Both the position numbers and the translations under genes were made by a program. Below the pieces are notes generated by a model. It worked only from the letters and a program-made list of their open reading frames with translations. It was not told where the DNA came from and did not search any database. This document shows, piece by piece, positions 40,434 through 51,240 of a stretch of DNA of 64,000 bases (the stretch's first letter is position 1; every line of letters starts with the position of its first letter). The stretch is from Diploptera punctata. Its lineage: Eukaryota; Arthropoda; Insecta; Blattodea; Blaberidae. Where the stretch lies: assembly GCA_030220185.1 (NCBI GenBank), contig JASPKZ010007250.1:2445501-2509500 (forward strand), written 5' to 3'.

Positions 40434-41582
40434 CTTGTTAAGTATAGGTTTTATTGCCTAGAAATTACGAACTAAAGAATCACTGAATGTTATAATATCA
40501 GATAAAAAACTACGAAATAAGACAAAATGTAATTTGTTAAAGAGTACAATCAAAACTAAGCAGTTACTAGAACGCTTGACCACTGACAACTTGGAGCCTT
40601 GCGTGTAATTTGAGCAAAGTAATTAAAATAGCCTTGGTAACGTGGATTTCTAATTGCAGAGCGCAGAAATTTCTGCTCTTGATATTTATAATTTGTTCAG
40701 CTCGTTATAAAATGTAATGTCGTAAGAATTAATAGGGAAACCACAGCTGGATAGGTTTATCTGGGTAAGAGCCAATAGGAGGTGTGAACCGGTCAGCTAA
40801 TTGAAATACCCACTTGTGGTGAAGGGTCTTGGTGTTCCAATTCCCTGTCATTAACAGAGGGGGTTGTCTGCCTGCCTGCAGTGGATTAAAAGTTGGCGCC
40901 AGTGGCCTCTTGATGGAGACAGAGACGTCGCTCCACCCACCCCATCCACGCTCTTTTAGTGCACGTTACATTAAAGGAAATTACCTGAGCCGGTTGCACG
41001 GTGATAGATAAAGAGTACGTTAGTACCAATGTCGCGCCATTTTCTTCTCTTCTACAGAAAATTGTTCCAAATGGTTGAAACGCAGTAATTTAATGAAAAC
41101 ACGCAAACAAAATGATTTAATTAACTTGAAAGGTATGTCAATGTACTTAAATTCAGGACTTAACTACTACCTAAGTCTTCGAGTTTAGATATGTTTTTAT
41201 TCTATTTGCGTAATTTTGTTATACCTATGTATCAGGAAACCAGCTCTCTTTTTTGACGTGAATACGTATTTAAATTTGCGTCAATTCAAAAATTGACAAA
41301 ATCGGGGGATACAGTTTGGCGTTGCAGCTACATACATATATCATCTACATCCAACATTTATTACACCACTCGATAGATAAAGGATCAAAGAATTCGTTAC
41401 GTTGAATTTGGACTGTGACGCATCGCACGCGGCGGAGGGGGAAGCGCCGATATTTTGAGGTCGTTTCGCTGCGCCACATAATTTTCATTTAGTATAAATT
41501 TTGACTCGCAGAAGTCACGAAGTTCGTTTGAATTCAATCGTCAGTTCTCGTCAAGATCTATCGACTGCGTATATAAAACATA
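40434..41582. other. Spacer, no recognised element
   Basis: A palindrome GAGCGCAGAAATTTCTGCTC lies at about 40659-40678. 40740-41030 and 41400-41480 are GC-richer than average, without a convincing ORF or splice structure. TATATAAAACATAAG at 41571-41585 resembles a TATA box, with no gene attached. Confidence 0.4.
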
Positions 41583-41592
41583 AGTGTGAAAT

Positions 41593-41836
41593 GATGATCT
41601 TGAAGATTTTCGGGCTGTAGGCCGTGGTTGTGAGGTTGTAGTTGCCCGACGTTTCGCCAGAGACTGCGTCTGGCATCCAAAAGGGTTGTCGCCAGTCTCA
41701 AGACAAACTGAGGATGCCAGACGCAGTCTCTGGCGAAACGTCGGGGAACTACAAGCCTCACGACCACGGCCTACAGGCCGAAAATCTTCAAAATAATCAT
41801 AGCAACTCTGGCCGTGAAAGTCTACGTGAATACATT
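41593..41836. mobile_element. PLE-FB foldback cassette with 10-bp TSD
   Basis: Arms at about 41597-41678 and 41712-41799, spacer 33 nt. AGTGTGAAAT flanks it at 41583-41592 and 41837-41846. The right arm carries CTGAGGAT (41708-41715), stem GCCAGA/TCTGGC around loop CGCAGTC, then GAAA (41735-41738) CGTC. The right terminus is the complement of GTAGACTTTCACGGCC, tying it to the 17971 and 33063 cassettes. Confidence 0.85.
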
Positions 41837-41846
41837 AGTGTGAAAT

Positions 41847-42198
41847 AGTTATAGAAAATATATATGGCGTTAAAGTAAAAATTAAAATAAATAATGCAAT
41901 GTCGACTTATGCTCGTCAAAAAGCCAAATCAAAATATAGAGATCGTATTCGGTTGGAACGGGCTTCTCAAGAATAAATCAGTGGTACCCATAAAACACAC
42001 AGAGTGCGCGGTATGAAGGCGTCCGAGCGGATCAACGACAGCGCCAATATATCTGCAGCTGAGGCGGCCACATACAATTAATACGCTAAAAGAAAATATT
42101 ACCCTTACGTACACGTGTTTACGTAAAACACACGGCTGTGCACGACACAGACACACTCTGATTTTTTTTTTTTTTTTTCCATATGCGTTTATATTACG
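41847..42198. other. Spacer with one 26-codon frame
   Basis: MSTYARQKAKSKYRDRIRLE can be read at about 41899-41980, ending at a TAA. It is basic and lies just after the foldback insertion, but it is too short to call. T-run at 42162-42177. Confidence 0.35.
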
Positions 42199-42199
42199 A

Positions 42200-42535
42200 G
42201 TAGGTTTCAATTTGTTTTTTGTATTATGGATTTATGATATTTTGTTGCTACAATCCAGCTTTCCCTGCTTTCCTTTTGGACTGTATATTTCTCTTCACTT
42301 CTCCTGACAATCTTAAAAAAAATATCCTGCACTGATGGTACAGGGTCCCTGAAGAAAATCAAGATAGATAACTCGCTTCCAATCGCAGAGAGTGTTAAGA
42401 TTACCTTCCCAGCCGAGAACATTCTTCTTGAATTCTTGTGTTTTGAATAACTGATATGGTGCAACTCTCACATTGACTGGAAAGAAATAGTGGACCCAGG
42501 TTTCATCCTTCTGCTTCAAATCATCCCAGGAGGTA
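42200..42535 (-). pseudogene. mariner-type transposase fragment
   Basis: Minus strand: KQKDETWVHYFFPVN contains the mariner DETWVH motif (a catalytic D). After a frameshift come CDWKRVIYLDFLQGPCTISA and KIVRRSEEKYTVQ, the stretch between the second and third catalytic D in mariners. The third D and both termini are missing. No inverted repeats found. Confidence 0.7.
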
Positions 42536-42584
42536 ACTGATCGTCTGCATGGATACCATTTTGTTTTCGTAGATAACGAAACGA

Positions 42585-42776
42585 ATTGAACGACGATCAT
42601 TAGGACATATGATGAGAATAATGGATGATAGATGACCGAAGATAATCGGCTGGGACCATCTTGACACAGCAAAGAGAGGAAGACCAAGATCTAAGTGGAA
42701 GGAAAGTATGCTTAGAGAGATGAGAACCAGAAGAATGTATTTGGGAGATGTATTGAAGATAAATAGGCCTAAGTGA
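42585..42776 (+). mobile_element. LINE C-terminal fragment
   Basis: GHMMRIMDDRMTEDNRLGPS, then KRGRPRSKWKESMLREMR across a frameshift and NRPK before a stop. The (L)GH-MR and KRGRPR-KW layout is that of LINE C-termini, but this lineage is not otherwise in the window. Confidence 0.6.
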
Positions 42777-42782
42777 AAACTA

Positions 42783-43990
42783 AACTAACACACTCACTGG
42801 TCCTAACGAACCTGTATGCTCACCAGAGCTAATATTTTCCAAACAGCCCTGTATGATATACTTCCCTCAAATCATAGTCAATGCTATTCTCCACCTCAGT
42901 CTATCAACTGGGCGTTCTCCCTTTGGTTTTCCTACTAGAAGCTTCCATACCCCTCTTTCATTCCCCATTCGTTCCACATACCCTGCACGTTGCAGTCTAC
43001 GATACCTAATTATTCTAATTATATCCGATTTCCTACAAAAATCATGTAGCTCACTGTTATGTAGTCTTTTTGCCTGTCTGTTTATCTCTCTTTGGACCAA
43101 ACATTTTTCGAAAGAACCTAATTCTCAATTACTCGTCCCCCCTTTTTTTATTTGAACAAGTTCTTGCAACCTGCGTTTTTACTCTGTTGGTATATTGCGG
43201 GATATTTAGTTTACAAAATACATCGTGTCCCATTTAAACCTCCCACATTTTAATTAATCATAACTCTCAAAGTACACGGAATTATGAAATGAGGTTGGTA
43301 TTAAAATAAAGAGAAACCCAAAGAATTTTTGTTTTCATTGTTGCAGTTAATTCATCTGTCGCATGTTGGAATAATGGCATAAAACAAAATGGCGAGCACA
43401 AACTGTTTTTTGGTATTCAGAGACGAAGTCAATAATTACAGTGCAAAAATTACCGGGGAGAATATGGAGGAAATGCACCTGATGGGAAGACCATTAAGAC
43501 ATGGCTTGAGAAGTTTCTGGCGACTGGAAGCGTTAAAAAAAGAATCAGGAAGTGTTCGTACACGTGTTTCAGAAGAACATATTGATGAAATGGTGCACAT
43601 ATGGAGGTGTTTTAATGTGTGGCAATGAAAATTCTTTGAGTTTCTGTTTCGTTTAATACCGGCCTCATTTCATAATTCCGCATACTTTGTTAGTTATGAT
43701 TAATTAAAATGACGGAGGTTTGAATGGGACCCCTGTACATTTGTCAAATATGGAATATTGGTCCTTTATTATACAGAGTTGGAGTAACTGCTTTGTTGTT
43801 ATTCGTTTTAGTCCATTAATGTATAGTGTTTATTCCAGGGTCTTGAATATTTAATTTATGTATTTGATTATTCCTGGCATTTTGATAACTTTTCGTAGCA
43901 CTATGTTTGGGTTCTTGATGTACGTTGATCTGTCCCCCCCCTCTTAAAGTAAGAGTCAATGTTTTACATCCATATAATATAACTGGAATA
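42783..43990 (-). mobile_element. RTE-A LINE, split by a 790-bp insertion
   Basis: 42783-43145 runs from the TAACACACTCACTGG 3' end to CTCAATTACTCGTCCCCCC. 43930-43990 resumes with TCTTAAAGTAAGAGTCAATG, then ATCCATATAATATAACTGG. The region between carries a TIR transposon (43228-43732) plus unassigned flanks. Confidence 0.8.
43228..43732 (+). mobile_element. Tc1/mariner-type TIR transposon, internally deleted
   Basis: Inverted repeats of about 75 bp: left GTGTCCCATTTAAACCTCCC, ACATTTTAATTAATCATAAC; right GATTAATTAAAATGACGGAG, GTTTGAATGGGAC. They enclose a transposase N-terminal remnant: KTWLEKFLATGSVKK in one frame and SGSVRTRVSEEHIDEMVHIW in another, a paired helix-turn-helix as in mariner-like enzymes that carry the QHDGAPAHF core (compare 10030). 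DDE part absent. TSD not clear. Confidence 0.75.
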
Positions 43991-44858
43991 CGTGGAGAAA
44001 ATAAGTGAGAAAACGGCCATAGCCTTACCTATCAATCTAAAAAATCGCCATCGCAATGACAACATAAGCTCATAAGCCGTGTCAAAAACTTCAAACAAGA
44101 TATAAATATAACCAGAATTTTATAATGTCAGCGTCCATATGCCATGCATTAAAACGCTAATTTTCTCTACGTGTATCTGACAAGCTCATAATTAATTACT
44201 ATTATCGAAAGTTACTCTCGATTTCATCTTGGCATGATTACAAAATCCCAATATAATACCTGCCTTATAATTTAAAATGATTTATAACCTTTGATATTTG
44301 ATCATTTCGAAATAAGCTCTGGCGCGTACTTCTGCAATATCTTCATCTACGTTCAGAACAACGGGTGCAATCAAACCTAACACTATTTTGACGCGCAAGC
44401 TAAGTCGACAAATTCAATTAATCTAATTTTCAATGATGAATTGTTAGAATCGCCATATTGAAAAGACACATCCGCTATGAGAAACTCACACCATATCATC
44501 CGGATGCAGGTTAATCAGCCACGACAGTTCAGAGGAGAGGAGCGAGGGTCGTTAGACACTGATTCCACACCCCCTACTACTTCTCTCACTGATAAATGAC
44601 ACAAGGCAAATTAGACACAGGTCTAACGAGTATGCCTACCACCTTCCGTACGCTGCCAAGCTTTACATCCTCAATTAGAACTTATTAGCCTATCCACTGA
44701 ACACTCCAACTATAAAGTATAGTGCTAATTACAGACATGCAGCATCAGTATAATAGTTTCCAAGTACAGAAAGCCCAGCATGCAGCAACTGTCTAAACCA
44801 AGTGAATACCTCAGTAAGTAGAATCTATAATTAATTTCTGTTGGTTCACAGAGTATAC
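43991..44858. other. Spacer of about 870 bp, no recognised element
   Basis: No ORF of 60 codons, and no tRNA box, TIR or repeat partner. The longest stretch in the window with balanced composition and no element signal. Confidence 0.45.
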
Positions 44859-44859
44859 A

Positions 44860-45500
44860 TTTCTTTCTTCTTCTTCGTCACGGTTTAGGTTTTTTGATAG
44901 CCTGTTCCGGCTCGAAATTGCTGCCTTTTCCATCTTCTCTTTGGTCTTCCCAAACTTCTTCTTCCTCTTGATGAATAGTTGTATGCTGCTTTTGGGATTC
45001 TGTTCTAAGTCATCCTTGCTAAGCGTTCTTTCCAGTTTGTATTTCACTATTGTGTTTAACTCCTCTACTTTTAGTTCTTTCTTATTTCTGTGTTATGTTT
45101 TTTGCCTGTTCTTTGATATCCTGCTATTGTTTTGAGGAATTTCATTTCAGCAGCTTGGGTTCTGGCAGATTGTTGTGTTGTCACTGGCCATGTTTCGGAT
45201 CCGTAAGTAATAATAGGAACTGTCATTGTCTTGTATAATTTCATTATAGAGTCTTTTCTGGCATTATTTTTTAAAGTTATTTTTAGTATTCCTGATATAA
45301 TTAAACTTATTTAGTTTGTTATTTACATCTGCTTTCGTTGTGTATGATAATTCGCAACCAAGGAAGTTATATCTTATCACTTGTTACATTGGTTTATTTT
45401 CTATTATTTTCTTCGTCCGAACTGGTTGATCGCCCTTGAAGGCCATTGTTTTTTATTTTTCTGATGATATTTCCGTATTATATATATTTTTATATTTCGT
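44860..45500 (-). mobile_element. RTE-C-like LINE 3' half
   Basis: (TTC)n at 44868-44879 marks the 3' tail. The minus reading includes RTLSKDDLEQNPKSSIQLFI, PIITYGSETWPVTTQQSART, then QAAEMKFLK and upstream KNNGLQG-like linker at 45440. Many stops. A distinct sub-lineage with YGSETWPVT. Confidence 0.75.
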
Positions 45501-45639
45501 TTAGTTTATATAGCATTCTTTGTAATTCGTCTTAAGATTTTGCTATTCAAATCTGGTCATTTCTTTTGTTAATTAAATCCCGTCATCACATTGTCCTTTA
45601 TATCCCTCCTCATCACACTGCATATTATTCATTATCTTT

Positions 45640-46180
45640 TAAGTCTCACTTTCCAAAACATAGAATTCCCTTCCGCCCTAAGTCAGAGACTGTCAAACTA
45701 TAACATCCTTCAAAAACAAACTAAAGAATAATTTAATAAACTAACTTATACACCTCACTGATGGTATTCTTCTCACAATTAATAAATTATTTATGAAAAT
45801 AATATTCTTCTTCTTCCTTTCATATGTTTGAAATATTGTATAACTGTAAAATTAGTTTTCTATATCTCGATATTTTCCTTTGTTTCTTTTTAATATACAT
45901 TAGACAGGGACAGTCTACCAACAATTTAATATATCTCGCTTGTATATATTTTATTATTAGTTTTAGTCTTAATCTTAACTATCATTAACTGGCTGTATTA
46001 TAGATCGTAATATAATAGATATCTTATTCATCAAATATTCACTTAGTATTTAATATTACAGTTAATTGAGATTGTTATATTCTGATGTAATATATGTTTG
46101 TCCTGGTGAGTGGAAGAGAAGGCCACATGGCTTTAATTGCACCAGGCTAAATAAATACATAAATAAAATAAATAAATCTT
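45640..46180 (+). mobile_element. LINE 3' end, Jockey/CR1-like, copy 1
   Basis: 45650-45720 reads a decayed RTWNSLPP-type ending (AGAATTCCCTTCCGCCCTAA), common to the C-terminus of Jockey/CR1-type LINE ORFs. A 3' UTR follows with ATTATTAGTTTTAGTCTTAA and the tail GTTTGTCCTGGTGAGTGGAA, ending in AAATAAATAAATC. 45850-46180 recurs at 50024-50336. Confidence 0.7.
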
Positions 46181-46224
46181 ATATAAACGATTAAAGAGCG
46201 GTGCGTGTAGGCAAACTGTTTTCG

Positions 46225-46822
46225 TCATCATCATCCATGCAAGTGTTAGGCCATGAGGCCTTTTACGGTCTCAAACAGGAATTTTTCATCCAGCGCGCAG
46301 CGCAGTGATCATTTGCCTTAAGGATAGTAACGAAGCATAGCTTTTGGAATTCTGTGAGATGGCATTCGTTGAAAATGGGCTTTCCAGTTGTTCTGGTAGT
46401 TATTTACACGATGGAGAATGGGTTTTATATCCATCTTTTCCATAATTTCCTCGCCTCTTTTATGGCCCTACTTTCTATAGCCTGCTGTATGCCGCAATAC
46501 ATACATCTCAATTGCTGTTATTCGGCATTCATGTCTTCTTCGTGTTGTCCATGCTTCACTACCATATCTTAATACTGGTCTTGAAATAACCTTATAAAGC
46601 CGTAATTTTGTATTATTTTGTAATAAAGCTGGTTCCATAATACTATTAATTAGGCTAACCCCGTTGTTTTTGTAAAACTTGTGATTTTCTTAGCTATATC
46701 AGCTTCATCTTGAAATATTAACTTCATTTACTTGTTCTAAAATATCATCGTCCAAACCATTTTGCTAGCTAGAGGGTATTTCCCGCAAAAGGCCATCACT
46801 GTAGTTTTCTTTGTATTTATTT
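46225..46822 (-). mobile_element. RTE-B LINE inserted in RTE-A
   Basis: Minus strand with (GAT)n tail at 46225-46238, QGLTLA-decayed RSLG region, RRHECRITAIEMYVLRHTAG-like text over 46490-46530, YGSEAWTT and KLRLYKVISRPVLRYG across frames, and an upstream SKTMAFCGKYPL-like linker near 46780. TTTTCGT is present at both junctions (original RTE-A: GTTTTCGGA). Confidence 0.78.
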
Positions 46823-47130
46823 TCGTATACTTTTGAAATTCACAATAGGTTAAAGCAAGGAGAAGTACTATCTCCTCTACTATTCAATTTTGTAATTGAG
46901 CATGCCATCAAATCTCTAGAGGATGAAGAAGGTCTAGAACTCAATGGTATTAATAAGCTCTTAGTTTATGCTGATGATGTAGTGTTATTAGGCGATAGCG
47001 AAGAGATACTAAAGACCAACACGCCCATTCTACTGAGTAATTGTAAAAAAAATTGAACTGGAAGTAAACACCAATAAAACTAAATGTATGTTCGCACAGA
47101 GAAAAACATATTTTATTTTATAGTGCTCTC

Positions 47131-47422
47131 CCCTAGGGCAGGTCCTTCACTGCAATCGTAGCATTTTCAAGATATGATTTGCAGTATTATTAGGGAATTA
47201 TAGGTGTGATACGTTCCCGTTGCTTTCCACACCGGTGAAGGATGATGATGGCCAGATGGTGTTCGGGGACCTTTTGGACCTCAGAGCTACCCGATATTTG
47301 TCTCACAGGTGAGGAAAAACCCCGGGAAATAAACCTCACCCACGAAACTTGTCCCGACCGAGAATCGAATCCGGGCCCGCTGCGTGACAAGGCAGCACGC
47401 TACCTCGAGACACCAGCGTTGG
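47131..47422 (-). repeat. SINE-1, 3'-truncated, inserted in RTE-A
   Basis: Reverse copy from GGGCAGGTCCTTCACTGC to the head complement GAATCGAATCCGGGCCCGCT. AGAAAAACAT (47099-47108) and AGAAATACAT (47426-47435) flank it, one mismatch. The expected ATGGATGG end is replaced by TTATAGTGCTCTCCCC. Confidence 0.85.
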
Positions 47423-48108
47423 ACAAGAAATACATTATATGATGAAAATTAGGGGGGTTTTCAAGAAGTGGTTGAATTAAAATACCTAGTAACTATAATT
47501 ACAAATAAGAATGAGATACACAAATATAGTAAACATGGACTTAATTCTGGAAGTGCATGCTATTATGTATTAAGAGACTCTTGTCACAACTTACATAAAA
47601 AAAAGTCGTACTGAAAATATATATGAAACTGTCATTCTTCCAGTTATATTATATGGATGCGAAGCATAGACTCTTACTTTGAGAGAGGGGAGAAGATTAC
47701 GAGTATTTGAGAATGAAGTTCTTAGGAAAATTTTTTGACCAAAGAGAGATGAACAGACGGGTGAATGGAGAAGACCACTATTTAACGGTGAGCTACATGA
47801 TCTTTATAGGAAACTAGATACAATGAGAACAGTTAAGTCTCGTAGACTGCGAGGGGCAGGACATGTGGCACGACAGGGGACTGAAAGAGATGCATTGAAG
47901 CTTCTTGTATGAAAACCAAAAGGAAAACGCCCAGTTGGTAGACCAAGAATGAGATGGGAGAATAACATTAACCATGATTTTATGGAAGTAGATTAGGCCT
48001 ATACAGGGGATGAATGGAAAATATTATCTCAGGATAAGGTCATAAGGAGAGCTTATGTCTGTGCGGCCATGAACCTGCGGCTTGAATAGTGCCAGTGAGT
48101 TAGTTGTA

Positions 48109-48297
48109 AACAGTTATGTTGCGAGAAAATAAATTTTCGCTTCAGATGAACCCATACTACTAAAGGTCCTTAAATGGGAGACTGGAGGAAATATGGGAAC
48201 GTTTGGGTGGATGGAGTAAAAAAGAGGAATGGAAGCAAAGGGTCTTAACATAGAAGGGGCATCAGACAGACATCTTAGGCTATAAATATTTTTAACT
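48109..48297. other. Short spacer with a scrap of repeat L
   Basis: TTTTCGCTTCAGATGAACCC (48137-48156) matches repeat L. The rest includes TGGATGGAGTAAAAAAGAGG, possibly a LINE C-terminal end, too short to assign. Confidence 0.4.
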
Positions 48298-48344
48298 GAA
48301 GAAGAATCACTACAGTAATTTTTAAATCAATATTATAAATATTC

Positions 48345-49440
48345 TTAACTAACTAACTCACTGGCACTATCGAACCCGTAGGTTCATGGCCGCACGGACA
48401 TAAGCTCTCCATACATCACTATCTTGAGCCAATGTTTTCCAATCATCCCCTGTATAATCTACTTCCCTGAAATCATAGTTAATGTTATTCTCCCACCTCA
48501 TTCTTGGTTTCATTCCCCATTCGTGCCAGATGTCCTGCCCATCGCAGTCTACGAGACGTAAGTGTTCTTACTATATCTGGCTTCCTATAAAGACCATGTA
48601 TTTCACTGTTATGAAGTATTCTCCATTCTCCTGTCCATCTCTCTTTGGTCCAAAAATGTTCCTAAGAACTTTATTCTCAAATACTTGTAATCTACTTTCC
48701 TCCCTTAAAGTAAGAGTCCATGTTTCGCATCCATATAATATAACCATCTAGGCCCAGCCGTCCACCCCTTGCGATACCTCGGTCGTCATGACCATACTCC
48801 CAAGTCCTAGTTCTAGTCCTCCCTATCCTATGTTCGCGTCCACGTTCAAGTTCACGGTCCTTAAACCAACACCCCAGGGAGAGAGTGTTGGAGTTAGCAG
48901 TTCTGGGAATTGCTGAGCTACATAGTACATCAGGTCGCTCAATCCTGGCGACCCCACAGTTGGTGCACGGGCTCCATGAGCCTAGCCGGGAGGACTGCTG
49001 TCGCAGATCCACCGACCATTCCCCTGTTCTGCCTCCAGGGACGTGTCCTGCAGCCGTTGTGAGACCGGCTAGGGCTACAAGCCCAACAGTGTGAGACTTT
49101 TAGTACATCCAGATGCTCATCTCCTGGCGACCCCACAGTTTGTCGACGGGCCCGTAGGCCGAGCCAGGAACCAGTACAGTAGCTCCCCTCTGGACTGGTC
49201 CGAGCCGAGCCCTGGTGTGCCCCCAGGGACGCCTTCTGCAGCTGTTGTGGGCCAGCACGGAGCTCGCAAGCTCCAACAGATGAGCAAATAGTTCGACAAG
49301 GCGCTCAACTCTTGCCTACCCCACTAATGGTTCACGAGTCCCTTGGACTTGACCGGGAGGACTCTCTACCCAGTAGAATAATAGTTTTATATATTTTCTG
49401 TTTAATTTTTTTTAAAAGGAGTGTCTGTAATGCATAATAG
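48345..49440 (-). mobile_element. RTE-A LINE interrupted by GC-rich tandem DNA
   Basis: 48349-48745 (TAACTAACTAACTCACTGGC to ATCCATATAATATAAC) continues at 49374-49440 (AATAATAGTTTTATATATTT, GTCTGTAATGCATAATAG). Flanking it, 48298-48344 and 49444-49488 are similar 45-bp direct repeats (both with TTTTAAATCAATATTATA), possibly an unusually long target duplication. Confidence 0.82.
48746..49373. repeat. GC-rich insertion with about 180-bp tandem units
   Basis: CCTGGCGACCCCACAGTT starts at 48944 and 49123, with a third diverged unit near 49311 (CTTGCCTACCCCACTAATGG). Each has a CC(C)TAGGC/GGGAGGACT-type segment, CCAGGGACG and CTGCAGC-GTTGTG. The composition is far GC-richer than anything nearby. 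Six-frame readings are open in several frames, with weak repeat-to-repeat similarity, and no known motif. Confidence 0.75.
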
Positions 49441-49489
49441 CAATTGAAGAGGAATCGCCAATGTAAATTTTAAATCAATATTATATATA

Positions 49490-50011
49490 CAAACCATTCG
49501 TTATCTTTTATATTTATAATTGGTGGAAACATATTCTAACAAGTTATTAGCGAATATTTTAGAAATATGGAACAGTATAATTAGGCTATAAGAATTTTCA
49601 CCTGAATAAAAGTTTTCCTCATCACTGACTTGTGTTGATATAGTATCTACGTAATTCTTCAATTTGCATTCAAAATAAGAGATAAAGAATATCAAGTTCA
49701 TGAAGTTTGCATGAATTTTACAGACTTATTAATTAAAATTGTTAATTAATTAAGATTCTGAAAGAAGTTACTCCTCTTTTATAAGTATAAAACTTCAGAC
49801 TTTAACACTAAACTTTAAGTACATCTGATGCAGCATCACTATGAAGAAACCCAAAGAAAACTTACAAACAAAATGAGATAGGACTTTACTCTTGGTGACG
49901 TAAAAAGACAATAAAAAACATTTTGAAATAACAGAATCCGCGACTTTGTTCGCGTGGGCAATACTTATTTATTATATTTAATGAAATTTATTTATTGTGG
50001 AAACGAAACGT
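49490..50011. other. AT-rich spacer, includes repeat M 5' scrap
   Basis: 49960-50005 (ATATTTAATGAAATTTATTT) is the M repeat's 5' part. The rest is AT-rich without features. Confidence 0.4.
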
Positions 50012-50023
50012 TTACAGAATTAG

Positions 50024-50336
50024 TTTTCTATATCTCATTATTTTCTTTTGTTTTTTATATACACTAGACAGGGACAATTTAATATGTCTTGTTTGTATAC
50101 ATTTTATTATTAGTTTTAGTCTTAATTTTAACTAATATTAACCGGTTGTATTATAGATCGTAATATGTATATTAGATATTATCTTTTGATCAAATTTTTA
50201 CTTAGTGTTTAATATTAGAGTTAATTAAGATTGTTATATTCTTATGTAATATATGTTTGTCCTGGTGAGTGGAAGAGAAGGCCACATGGCCTTAACTCCA
50301 CCAGGCTAAATAAATCTTAAAATCTAAAAAAAAAAT
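50024..50336 (+). mobile_element. LINE 3' end, copy 2 of the 45640 element
   Basis: TAGTTTTCTATATCTC, AGACAGGGACA, TTTTATTATTAGTTTTAGTC, ATTATAGATCGTAATAT and the tail TTTGTCCTGGTGAGTGGAAG, AGAAGGCCACATGGCC. Only the 3' UTR is present. Inserted in repeat M. Confidence 0.72.
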
Positions 50337-50640
50337 CTTAAATCTCTACAACACAACAAATATTATAACGTAATTGGAGAAAGAGAAATGTTCAGCTCCG
50401 CCATGATTTGAACTATAGATATCTAGTTCAACATGCTCATAATTCTTGCCTCCGATATTGCCGGATCCATAAATCATCAATGACAATACCACAAGAATTT
50501 TCATGTTGTCAATAATTCACAATGAAAAGTTGCGTGGTATTTTATAAAACTATCGCATTATCTTATTTAAATTAATTTAGTGAATGTAATTTAAATACTA
50601 TTTATTGATTGAAATTAAAAGACTATTTAGTGAATGCTAT
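50337..50640. other. Spacer with a degenerate tRNA-like box
   Basis: The complement of 50400-50465 has TAGTTCAAATCATGG, B-box-like, within a run that could be a very decayed tRNA-derived head. Too weak to call. Confidence 0.3.
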
Positions 50641-50644
50641 TTAG

Positions 50645-50937
50645 TGAATGCTTTAGAGAGAAAAAAAAAACAAAATCAATAGCAAACGTTGCTATATTAT
50701 ACAATTTTGCTGCCACTTACATCTATGTGAATTCAAAGTAAAAATGAGCAAAACGGATACTTTCACGGTTCATTAGAAACAAATTTAAAAGTAATCCAAG
50801 ATGTAACTCTTCATATATTTCCAGAAAAAGTCAAGGAACATTTATTTATGTAGTAATACGAAATCTACATTAAAAGTGTATTTTACGTTTTCTTGAACCT
50901 GTATTTTATGTTTTGATACTGTGTTTTGTTACCTTCC
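50645..50937 (+). repeat. Dispersed repeat M, copy 2
   Basis: GTGAATTCAAAGTAAAAATG, AAAAGTGTATTTTACGTTTT and TATTTTATGTTTTGATAC match 38880-39110. Ends exactly where SINE-1 begins. Confidence 0.7.
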
Positions 50938-51173
50938 ATCTATCCATAGTAATTCTGCCCGAAGGCAGGTCCTTCAATGCAATCATATTATTTTCATGCT
51001 ATGTTTGCAGCTTTACTAGGGAATTGTAGGTGTAGTAGCTTCCCGTTGCTTTCCACACCGGTGAAGGATAATGATAAGGATGATGATGGCCATATGATTT
51101 CGGGGACCGTTTGGGCCTTAAAGTTTTCCTGACATTTGTCTTTTCAGATGAGGAAAGACCCCGATAAAAACCT
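50938..51173 (-). repeat. SINE-1, head missing
   Basis: Reverse copy from CCATCTATCCATAGTAATTC to GACCCCGATAAAAACCTC, 5'-truncated before the Pol III boxes. Confidence 0.88.
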
Positions 51174-51240
51174 CTTTGCGCCGAGTTTTTTCAATTTTCG
51201 AGATCTGTTACGTGCTTATCTCATTTGTATTGTATACTAT

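Larger units (their letters stand above)
46195..48108 (+). mobile_element. RTE-A LINE, long copy with two nested insertions
   Basis: 46199-46222 (GTGCGTGTAGGCAAACTGTT) continues at 46823: NRLKQGEVLSPLLFNFVIEH, AIKSLEDEEGLELNGINKLL, VYADDVVLLGDSEEIL, with intact YADD. After a SINE-1 (47131-47422), the C-terminal domain runs to the 3' end GAATAGTGCCAGTGAGTTAG. Frameshifts and stops are frequent in the second half. Confidence 0.88.

Noticed and set aside
41400..41600. Host promoter (GC-richer DNA, TATATAAA at 41571, TCAGT near 41549)
   Set aside because: Spacing between TATA-like and initiator-like strings is wrong and no downstream exon is recognisable.
43991..44858. Unique host gene or exon
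   Set aside because: No open frame of useful length, no splice-site-bounded coding stretch that I can support.
50400..50465. Additional tRNA-derived SINE head
   Set aside because: Only a weak B-box-like string remains; no body matches another copy.
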